A program made the position numbers and the translations under genes. Of a stretch of 64,000 bases of DNA, positions 27,201-32,650 are shown in pieces (the first letter of the stretch is position 1; every line of letters starts with the position of its first letter). This DNA is from Flavobacterium galactosidilyticum (lineage in GTDB: Bacteria; Bacteroidota; Bacteroidia; Flavobacteriales; Flavobacteriaceae). Where the stretch lies: contig NZ_CP087135.1 of NCBI RefSeq assembly GCF_020911945.1, positions 434,001 through 498,000 of the forward strand, written 5' to 3'. The notes under the pieces were generated by a model. The model worked only from the letters and a program-made list of their open reading frames with translations. It searched no databases and was not told where the DNA came from.

Positions 27201-27659
27201 CCAATCCGTTGCAATAGGAATAAAATTTTGAGCTAATTTAGGTTCTAAAGCCAAAATTTCCCAACCAATTCCTCCACCTACAGAGCCGCCAATAAGCGCA
27301 AATAAATGATCAATCTTTAATATTCGAAGTCCTTCCAGAAAAATTTTAGCGATATCTCTTGCGATAAAATCTCTGTAATTCTCGATAGTAGCCGAATTAA
27401 AACCATTCCCTGGCACATCAAATGCAACGATGGTATATTTTCTAGTATCAATGGTTTTATCAATTCCTACAATATCATTCCACCAACCAGATTCACCTAT
27501 TACTTGTGAGTTACCAGTCAAGGCATGATTGATTAAAATTATGGGAGCGGTATGCAAAGGCGCACCAAAAACCTGATAACTTAAGTTTAGGGTAGCATAA
27601 AAAGCACCATTATGTGTGGTGAAATTTGTAAGGGTAATGTGTGTTGGTTTATTTTCCAA
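24273..27659 (-). CDS. Fused homoserine O-acyltransferase, aspartokinase and homoserine dehydrogenase
   Basis: One 1128-residue frame joins three enzymes of the Asp-to-Met pathway. Residues 1-325 are a MetX-like alpha/beta hydrolase with catalytic S126 (GGSVGG), D269 and H302 (GHDAFL). Residues 326-615 are aspartokinase (KILKFGGKSLANGEG), 616-765 paired ACT regulatory domains (GLLGKTGVDARIF), and 772-1128 homoserine dehydrogenase (AVFGHGLVGGTL; C-terminal GAGSAVTARGVFGDIL). The start is a TTG at 27659: a stop lies four codons upstream and no ATG occurs for over 180 codons. An A-rich stretch precedes an internal ATG at 26684 (M326), so a separate ThrA may also be made. The SAM-I riboswitch at 27740-27843 controls it. 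Aspartate-semialdehyde dehydrogenase, the step in between, is not included. Confidence 0.9.
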   Translation of the reverse strand: MENKPTHITLTNFTTHNGAFYATLNLSYQVFGAPLHTAPIILINHALTGNSQVIGESGWWNDIVGIDKTIDTRKYTIVAFDVPGNGFNSATIENYRDFIARDIAKIFLEGLRILKIDHLFALIGGSVGGGIGWEILALEPKLAQNFIPIATDWKATDWLIANCYLQEKILNNSKKPIEDARIHAMMCYRTPESFKEKFNRDINVQLETFQVESWLNYHGEKLEKRFQLSAYKMMNQLLKTIDITRNQESLESLISKVEANIYIVGINSDLFFTAKENKETYNEIKKFKNNVFYSEIDSQHGHDAFLMEYEQLDNLLEVVFKNKKQMKILKFGGKSLANGEGINTVLNIIESKIKQEQKIAVVVSARGKATDELDDILTIAVKNGNYKPLLESFKDYQKDGFDAVDFSIEFDKLDKLFEGVSLIGDYSAKIQDQILAQGEVISAKLLVYLLNERGILAKLADTRDLIVTDSNFGDAQPLDVLSKKNVIQIFNDNKNAVLVITGFIGANAKHETTTLGRNGSNYTASLIANFINAEELQNFTHVDGIYTANPDLVPDAKKIDHLTFNEANELANFGATILHAKTIIPLLEKNIPLRILNTFNHENEGTLITSNANGAGIKTLSVLENVALVNLEGRGLLGKTGVDARIFRVMGDNDISVSIISQGSSERGIGLVVAADKATKAMIQLEKEFENDFYSKDVNKITVTDNVSVISIIGQDLSTFHKPYTALIKNKIVPILFNNTVTGKNVSLVVKKTELYKALNVIHGEIFGVSKKINIAVFGHGLVGGTLINQILESAEAIDERKHIKLNVFAIANSKKILLNKNGVTSNWKNEIENNGISYSFEDVIAYANEHHLENLIAIDNTASAAFVENYIPLVENSFDLISSNKVANTLSYGFYKDLRKSLADNQKNYLYETNVGAGLPLIDTIKLLHLSGENITKIKGVFSGTLSYLFNNFSAKDVPFSEILKEAIDNGYTEPDPREDLCGNDVGRKLLILARELDLQNEFEEIAIQNLIPEHLREGDVADFLNKLKEFDPIYDKIKADQKPNHVLRYIGELSGDLQHDKGILEVKLVSVPSDTALGGLKGSDSFFEIYTESYGDRPIVIQGAGAGSAVTARGVFGDILRLSDKG

Positions 27660-27739
27660 TTTGCAAATCTTTTATGATTTTTGATTTGTGCTGGAAATAT
27701 TAGAAAGAAAGCTAGGAGTTATCTAGACAAATTCTTAGT

Positions 27740-27843
27740 GTTATCTTTCCACGATGAGCGTGGTAGAATGCAGCACCTTCTTCGATAAATCGAAGGGTTG
27801 CTAAGGCTTCATCGGGTCTAATCCCTCTGCCTTTCTTTATAAC
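27740..27843 (-). ncRNA. SAM-I (S-box) riboswitch upstream of the metX-thrA fusion
   Basis: Minus-strand P1 arms GTTAT/GATAAC enclose the S-box words AAAGGCAGAGGGA, GACCCGATGAAGCC, TTAGCAACCC, a P3 hairpin closed by TTCGAT/ATCGAA, AAGGTGCTGCATTC and a P4 hairpin CCACG/CGTGG. It is nearly superposable on the metH element. Downstream I see a second AGATAAC word (minus 27726-27717 region) that could compete for P1, but no clear T-run terminator, so control may be translational. Confidence 0.93.
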
Positions 27844-27939
27844 ATTTCAATACGTTTATGAACTTAATGGCACAAATTAACTACTATTAAATTAAAAAAA
27901 CAAATTTTTATTAAGATAGATTTCTAAGTGTCACTGCAT

Positions 27940-28028
27940 AAAAAAAGAAACGTACTTCTGTAATTCTGACTAAGCTATAAAAATGAATTAATTCTTATTC
28001 TTTATCAAAACTATGCACGTACGTTTCT
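27940..28028 (-). terminator. Long-loop terminator after the 69-residue ORF
   Basis: AGAAACGTAC (27946-27955) and GTACGTTTCT (28019-28028) pair over 10 bp around a loop of about 60 bases and run into seven T residues on the minus strand. It ends transcription before the SAM-I unit. Confidence 0.6.
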
Positions 28029-28065
28029 TTCTAAATTTACAACGCGGAAATTCAATTCCGAATTA

Positions 28066-28275
28066 TTAAAGGAAAAGGGGCTCATTCTCTTTTGAATACA
28101 TTAGAAAAAGTAATGAATTGACCACTTTCTTTTGTGTCGTCACATCATGTTCTGATACTTCGAATCTCGGGTGAATTAATTCATTTATAAAATCATTCCC
28201 CTTTTTTGTTTTACTTCTGAAATTAATACTTTTTAATGACTGAAATGCTCTTGCAAAATACTTAGTTGCGCTCAT
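28066..28275 (-). CDS. Small hypothetical protein, 69 residues
   Basis: A short frame with ATG at 28275. The product is soluble, charged (Lys/Glu-rich) and has no signal peptide or motif I recognise. It is bounded by a leader/terminator module upstream (28339-28501) and a terminator downstream (27940-28028), which makes it look like a small transcription unit of its own between metY and the metX-thrA fusion. Codon use is not obviously unlike the neighbours. It could also be a chance frame; I cannot name a function. Confidence 0.35.
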   Translation of the reverse strand: MSATKYFARAFQSLKSINFRSKTKKGNDFINELIHPRFEVSEHDVTTQKKVVNSLLFLMYSKENEPLFL

Positions 28276-28338
28276 AATTTACTTCTATTTAGGTTTTAAT
28301 AATTATTCATTGTTATACTTACTCTTTTAAATCTATTC

Positions 28339-28382
28339 AAAAAAAACAAAACCCCTTTTAGATTGTTATCCAAAAGAGGTTT
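28339..28382 (-). terminator. Terminator of leader module 3
   Basis: On the minus strand AAACCTCTTTT (28382-28372) pairs with AAAAGGGGTTT (28359-28349), one G-U pair, followed by TGTTTTTTTT. TCCAAAA just behind the leader stop (28410-28404) can pair with TTTTGGA (28375-28369) in the 5' arm, a possible antiterminator. Confidence 0.65.
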
Positions 28383-28411
28383 AAGTCATTATACACTTAT
28401 ACTTTTTGGAA

Positions 28412-28501
28412 TCAACAGACAACAAGACACATAATAGTATTGACAAAAATCTTGTTTTGGACTGTTGTTTTAATTGTTATATGTTTATTAAGGTTGTTCA
28501 T
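28412..28501 (-). CDS. Putative cysteine-containing leader peptide, module 3
   Basis: A 29-codon ORF (ATG 28501, TGA 28412) that ends in TIMCLVVC: Met24 and Cys25 and a final Cys29 codon directly before the stop. A terminator follows 30 bases later with a short antiterminator option. By analogy with the pheA and metY leaders it could sense Met or Cys supply, although the following gene is only the 69-residue ORF. Confidence 0.45.
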   Translation of the reverse strand: MNNLNKHITIKTTVQNKIFVNTIMCLVVC

Positions 28502-28548
28502 CTTTATTAGGGAACCGATTTAAAAATTTATTTTGATCCTCATTCTTC

Positions 28549-28584
28549 AAAAAAAAAAAGCTTCCAGTTATCTGGGAAGCTTTT
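28549..28584 (-). terminator. Terminator of leader module 2
   Basis: AAAAGCTTCC(C)AG pairs with CTGGAAGCTTTT (minus strand) and is followed by eleven T residues, one of the strongest terminators in the window. GGGTAGCTT at the end of the preceding short ORF (28622-28614) is complementary, with one mismatch in nine, to AAGCTTCCC in its 5' arm. Confidence 0.75.
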
Positions 28585-28616
28585 ACTATAATTTAATTAT
28601 AAAATTATACAATAAG

Positions 28617-28673
28617 CTACCCACAGGAATTATCCTGAGCGACCTTAAACGTGAAATTAATTTTATGTTCCAT
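28617..28673 (-). CDS. Putative leader peptide, module 2
   Basis: An 18-codon ORF (ATG 28673, TAG 28617) ending NSCG. Its last codons and stop form GGGTAGCTT, the antiterminator strand for the terminator at 28549-28584. It has only one Cys codon, placed right before that strand, so amino-acid specificity is uncertain; the architecture matches the other two leaders. Confidence 0.45.
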   Translation of the reverse strand: MEHKINFTFKVAQDNSCG

Positions 28674-28714
28674 TTTTGTTTTTTTGACAAATTCAAAGAT
28701 GCTAATTATTTTTT

Positions 28715-28761
28715 AAATATCCTAGTAAAGTTAAGACTTTTAACGCTTTACTAAGATATTT
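28715..28761. repeat. 16-bp inverted repeat behind metY
   Basis: AAATATCCTAGTAAAG (28715-28730) and CTTTACTAAGATATTT (28746-28761) pair with a single mismatch. It lies 18 bases after the metY stop. The T-rich side is on the plus strand, so as a metY terminator it is imperfect; it may protect the 3' end of the metY mRNA. Confidence 0.5.
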
Positions 28762-28778
28762 TATTTTTTACCTTTAGC

Positions 28779-30071
28779 TTAAACTAGTTCAGACTCTTTT
28801 ATTGTTTCAAAAACTGACTTCAAATCTGCTATCAAATCTTGAATATCCTCTAAACCTACAGAAAGCCTAATTAAATCCTGAGGAACTCCCGCAGCAATTT
28901 GCTCCACTTCAGATAATTGTTGATGCGTAGTACTTGCTGGATGGATAATCAATGATTTTGTATCCCCAATATTAGCCAGAAGAGAGAACAACTTCGTTTC
29001 ATCAGCTACTTTTTTAGCAGCTTCAAACCCACCTTTTAATCCAAAAGTCACCACTCCACTTTGTCCTTTTGGTAAATACTCTTGTCCTAAAGCATAATAT
29101 TTACTCGATTTTAATCCTGGATAATTTACCCAAGCTACTTCTTCCTGACTTTCTAACCATTGGGCTAGCTTCAAAGCATTTTCGCTGTGTCTTGTAATTC
29201 GAATTGGTAACGTTTCTAATCCTTGTATGATTTGGAACGCGTTTAACGGACTCAAAGCTGCACCAAAGTCACGCAATCCTTCGATACGTACTTTAGCTAT
29301 AAAAGCAGCTCTTCCTAATGCTTCATGATAAACTAAGCCGTGATAACCCGCAGAAGGCTCCGTAAATTCAGGAAATTTTCCATTACTCCAATCAAAATTT
29401 CCTGCATCAATAATTACACCTCCAAGCGAAGTTCCATTTCCAGTGATATATTTCGTCAAGGAATGAACTACAATATCCGCTCCGTGTTGAATTGGATTCA
29501 ACAAATAAGGTGATGCAACGGTGTTATCGACAATAAATGGCACTTTAGCTGCTTTAGCTTCATTTGAAATCGCTTTCAAATCCAATACATCTAATTTTGG
29601 ATTCCCTAAAGATTCTACAAAAAAAGCTCTTGTATTATCTTGAACTGCATTTTTAAAATTAGATGGATCAGATGGATCTACAAATGTGGTCTTAATACCT
29701 AATCGAGGTAATGTAACATTGAATAGATTATAGGTTCCTCCATACAAACTATTTGAAGCCACAAGGTGATCCCCAGCTTTTAGTAATACTAATAAGGCTG
29801 TTGCAATTGCAGCAGTTCCTGATGCAGTAACTACTGCTCCAATCCCACCTTCTAAAGTAGCTAAACGTTGTTCTAAAATATCATTTGTAGGATTGTTTAA
29901 TCTAGTGTAAATAAACCCTGGCTCTGCAAGAGAAAACACATTCGCCGCATGCTCTGAATTATTAAAAACATAAGAACTAGTTTGATAAATAGGTACAGCT
30001 CTTGTTCCAGCGGTTTTGGTTACGTCATGTCCTGCGTGTAATGCGTTTGTTTCAAATTTTTGTGTGCTCAT
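28779..30071 (-). CDS. metY: O-acetylhomoserine sulfhydrylase
   Basis: A 430-residue PLP enzyme of the Cys/Met family, the longer type typical of O-acetylhomoserine aminocarboxypropyltransferase. The PLP lysine is K207 in VVHSLTKYITGNGTSLGG, and the long insert before it (EFTEPSAGYHGLVYHE) is characteristic of MetY. It makes homocysteine directly from O-acetylhomoserine and sulfide. It is transcribed alone behind a Met/Cys leader peptide and an attenuator (30162-30283), and is divergent from metK. Confidence 0.92.
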   Translation of the reverse strand: MSTQKFETNALHAGHDVTKTAGTRAVPIYQTSSYVFNNSEHAANVFSLAEPGFIYTRLNNPTNDILEQRLATLEGGIGAVVTASGTAAIATALLVLLKAGDHLVASNSLYGGTYNLFNVTLPRLGIKTTFVDPSDPSNFKNAVQDNTRAFFVESLGNPKLDVLDLKAISNEAKAAKVPFIVDNTVASPYLLNPIQHGADIVVHSLTKYITGNGTSLGGVIIDAGNFDWSNGKFPEFTEPSAGYHGLVYHEALGRAAFIAKVRIEGLRDFGAALSPLNAFQIIQGLETLPIRITRHSENALKLAQWLESQEEVAWVNYPGLKSSKYYALGQEYLPKGQSGVVTFGLKGGFEAAKKVADETKLFSLLANIGDTKSLIIHPASTTHQQLSEVEQIAAGVPQDLIRLSVGLEDIQDLIADLKSVFETIKESELV

Positions 30072-30161
30072 AATTTTTAGATTTTTAATACTGTGGTTAG
30101 TATTGTTGTTAATAGTTAATTTTTAATTTTTAATTATTGTTTGATATTGATTTTATCCCAT

Positions 30162-30191
30162 AAAAAAACCTCTACGGCTAGCAGAGGTTTT
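30162..30191 (-). terminator. Attenuator terminator before metY
   Basis: AAAACCTCT, loop GCTAGCCGT, AGAGGTTTT followed by further T residues on the minus strand: a 9-bp intrinsic terminator about 90 bases upstream of the metY ATG. GCAGAG inside the leader ORF (30235-30230) is complementary to CTCTGC of its 5' side (30186-30181), an alternative antiterminator. Confidence 0.85.
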
Positions 30192-30214
30192 GATTATATA
30201 TTTTAGATTTAAAA

Positions 30215-30283
30215 CTATACAATAGCAAGCTCTGCGGAAGACTCCGGCATCATATAACACATATTGATAATAGTAAATTTCAT
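30215..30283 (-). CDS. Met/Cys leader peptide of metY
   Basis: A 22-codon ORF (ATG 30283, TAG 30215). Residues 8-12 read MCYMM: three Met and one Cys codons in five, in front of a gene for sulfur-amino-acid synthesis. The antiterminator strand GCAGAG is formed by codons 17-18, five codons after the control codons, so a ribosome stalled there leaves it free while one at the stop codon masks it. TTTG, 20 bp, CAAATTTG upstream is a plausible promoter. Confidence 0.78.
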   Translation of the reverse strand: MKFTIINMCYMMPESSAELAIV

Positions 30284-30443
30284 TTTTTCTTTATTTTACA
30301 TTGCAAATTTGCATACTATTTTTGAATTAACCAAATAAAAATCAATTTATTTTTTTTAGTCTATAGATTAAGTAGGATATGTTAAATTTGGGTATTTTAA
30401 ATTAAAATCACGAAAGATTAATTTACAATTCAAAATGGTTTCA

Positions 30444-30451
30444 TACATTTG
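30444..30451 (+). promoter_or_regulatory. -7 box of metK
   Basis: TACATTTG fits TAnnTTTG; transcription would start about 8 bases downstream, directly before the first arm of the riboswitch at 30463, which supports both calls. Confidence 0.6.
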
Positions 30452-30462
30452 TACCCGAATAC

Positions 30463-30556
30463 AAGAGGAAAAATTTGAACTGATTGCAACCTCTTCATAA
30501 TGAAACAAATTCATTGTGGATGCTGAAAATTTTCAGTAGAAAAAATGCTAAAGCAG
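30463..30556 (+). ncRNA. SAM-II/SAM-V-like pseudoknot riboswitch upstream of metK
   Basis: P1 is AAGAGG (30463-30468) with CCTCTT (30490-30495). Its loop contains ATTTGAAC and ATTGCAA, as in SAM-II/SAM-V aptamers, and the 3' element GCTAAAG (30547-30553) is the conserved GCTAAA word. The pseudoknot fits exactly: CTG (30480-30482) pairs with CAG (30554-30556) and ATT (30483-30485) with AAT (30544-30546). Unlike the compact known forms, the linker between P1 and the 3' strand carries two extra hairpins (AATGAA/TTCATT and CTGAAAATTTTCAG). About 64 bases separate it from the metK ATG. Assignment rests on my memory of the consensus and on the pairing logic. Confidence 0.7.
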
Positions 30557-30620
30557 AAACTCTCCTTTAGCCCTTTTCAGCAATTATTTTTTCTCGTTTA
30601 ATTTTTAAAAAATAATTATT

Positions 30621-31871
30621 ATGGCCTATTTATTTACGTCAGAATCTGTAAGCGAGGGACATCCAGACAAAGTTGCAGATCAAATTTCAGATGCATTAAT
30701 CGATAATTTTTTAGCATTTGATGCTGATTCAAAAGTGGCGTGTGAAACTTTAGTAACTACTGGTCAAGTAATCCTAGCTGGTGAAGTAAAATCAAACACT
30801 TATTTAGACGTTCAACAAATCGCTCGTGATGTAATCAGAAAAATTGGTTATACCAAAAGCGAATACATGTTTGAAGCCAATTCTTGCGGAATACTTTCTG
30901 CTATTCACGAACAATCTGCTGACATTAATCAAGGTGTTGACAGAGCAAATCCTGAAGAACAAGGTGCGGGTGACCAAGGAATGATGTTTGGTTATGCCAC
31001 TAATGAAACGGAGAACTTAATGCCTTTGGCGCTTGATTTATCTCATAAATTATTGCAAGAATTAGCAATTTTGCGACGTGAAAATAACGAAATCACTTAT
31101 TTGCGTCCTGACGCAAAATCGCAAGTAACTCTTGAATATAGCAATGACAATAAACCAACTCGTATTGATGCGATTGTAATCTCCACACAACATGATGATT
31201 TTGACGAAGAAGCTACTATGCTTGCTAAAATTAAAAAAGATATTGTTGACATATTGATTCCAAGAATTATTGCTAAAAATCCTGCTCACGCACATTTATT
31301 CAATGACAAAATCCAATACCATATCAATCCTACTGGAAAATTCGTAATTGGAGGACCACACGGAGATACTGGACTTACCGGAAGAAAAATTATCGTTGAC
31401 ACTTATGGAGGAAAAGGTGCTCACGGTGGTGGTGCTTTCTCTGGAAAAGATCCAAGTAAAGTAGATAGAAGTGCGGCTTATGCGACACGTCATATCGCTA
31501 AAAACTTAGTTGCTGCCGGTATTGCTGATGAGATTTTAGTTCAAGTTTCTTACGCTATTGGTGTAGCAAAACCAATGGGTATTTTTATCGATACGTACGG
31601 TACATCAAAAGTAAACTTGACAAATGGTGAAATCGCTAAAAAAGTAGAAGCTATTTTTGATATGCGCCCTTATTTTATTGAGCAACGTTTGAAATTAAGA
31701 AATCCAATCTATAGCGAAACTGCTGCGTACGGGCACATGGGTCGTACACCAGAAACAGTTACAAAAACATTTACTGCTCCAGGTGGTTTAACAAAAAAAG
31801 TTGAAGTAGAATTATTCACATGGGAAAAATTAGACTTTGTTGAGCAAGTTAAAACTGCTTTTGGAATATAA
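30621..31871 (+). CDS. metK: S-adenosylmethionine synthetase
   Basis: Makes SAM from methionine and ATP. The 416-residue protein shows the family signatures [15 protein letters not shown] near the N-terminus, [12 protein letters not shown] and [19 protein letters not shown]. It is somewhat longer than the 384 residues of E. coli MetK, as usual in Bacteroidota. It is a single-gene unit with a structured leader (30463-30556) and a strong terminator (31933-31965), divergent from metY. Confidence 0.97.
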   Translation: MAYLFTSESVSEGHPDKVADQISDALIDNFLAFDADSKVACETLVTTGQVILAGEVKSNTYLDVQQIARDVIRKIGYTKSEYMFEANSCGILSAIHEQSADINQGVDRANPEEQGAGDQGMMFGYATNETENLMPLALDLSHKLLQELAILRRENNEITYLRPDAKSQVTLEYSNDNKPTRIDAIVISTQHDDFDEEATMLAKIKKDIVDILIPRIIAKNPAHAHLFNDKIQYHINPTGKFVIGGPHGDTGLTGRKIIVDTYGGKGAHGGGAFSGKDPSKVDRSAAYATRHIAKNLVAAGIADEILVQVSYAIGVAKPMGIFIDTYGTSKVNLTNGEIAKKVEAIFDMRPYFIEQRLKLRNPIYSETAAYGHMGRTPETVTKTFTAPGGLTKKVEVELFTWEKLDFVEQVKTAFGI

Positions 31872-31932
31872 TTAATCATTCCTACTTTGTTTTTTTTGAG
31901 ACTAAAAAAGGAAAAAATACTATTTTATACAG

Positions 31933-31965
31933 AACCGCAATTCATTTGAATTGCGGTTTTTTTTT
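31933..31965 (+). terminator. Rho-independent terminator of metK
   Basis: AACCGCAATTC / GAATTGCGGTT, a perfect 11-bp hairpin with loop ATTT, followed by nine T residues. Confidence 0.92.
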
Positions 31966-31995
31966 ATTCAAAAAAAGAAAGGTCTACAAATAAAT

Positions 31996-32027
31996 AAAGC
32001 CGCCATTTCTATTGAAACGACGGCTTT
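31996..32027 (-). terminator. Terminator of the outer-membrane protein gene
   Basis: AAAGCCGTCGTTTC / GAAATGGCGGCTTT on the minus strand, followed by ATTTATTTGT; it lies 22 bases after the stop of the gene at 32049. Confidence 0.75.
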
Positions 32028-32048
32028 TCTATTTATAAAAATTTGAAT

Positions 32049-32531
32049 TTACAGTTTATATGTAATTCCTATTTTACCTCCATTATTTACAGTTCCTCCA
32101 CCGAGTTGCAAATTAACTCCAAAATTTTCAGTAAAAAAGTAACGACCTCCTACTTGTAATCCTAATCCAAAATTATCAGTATTACCAGTGTATCCAGCAT
32201 CTTTTGACCAACTGTAATAATTCAAGTTTGCTCCTGCGTAGAAATCCCACTCACTAGGAATATTTAGTATTTCATTAAAATGGTAATTCCCATTCGCTTG
32301 AATTCCTAAAATGTTGTTTTTATAACCAGCTGTACTGTATGACTGATAAGATAACTCACCTCCAACAGTGAAGTTTTCTGCCACTCCAAAGTCAAGACCT
32401 ACATAAACTGGCGTTCCCCAACTTGAGGTTCCAAATCCAGCGTTCAATTGAATTCCTCCTTCTTCTAACGGAGCTTGTGCATTTGCAAAACTAAAAGCGA
32501 ACACAGCTAATAAAAGAGCGATTTTTTTCAT
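32049..32531 (-). CDS. Small outer-membrane beta-barrel protein
   Basis: A 160-residue exported protein. Residues 1-18 are a signal peptide ending ANAQ; the rest is Gly- and aromatic-rich, alternating as in an eight-stranded barrel (for example YVGLDFGV, GGRYFFTENFGVNLQLGGG), and ends in Leu. It looks like an OmpA/OmpX-type porin family member of unknown function. It is transcribed alone with its own terminator. Confidence 0.8.
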   Translation of the reverse strand: MKKIALLLAVFAFSFANAQAPLEEGGIQLNAGFGTSSWGTPVYVGLDFGVAENFTVGGELSYQSYSTAGYKNNILGIQANGNYHFNEILNIPSEWDFYAGANLNYYSWSKDAGYTGNTDNFGLGLQVGGRYFFTENFGVNLQLGGGTVNNGGKIGITYKL

Positions 32532-32650
32532 GATAAAATGTTTTAAATTAAATTAACTCAATTTCAATATAAGTGAAATTAAAAAGTCAAAAATAGTATT
32601 TTACTATTGAATAAATGTTGATTTAAAGTAAAAAATTAGCCAACGCACTT

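Noticed and set aside
28549..28559. Run of 11 A/T bases as a possible phase-variable tract
   Set aside because: It is the T-run of an intrinsic terminator and not in a coding region or promoter spacer.
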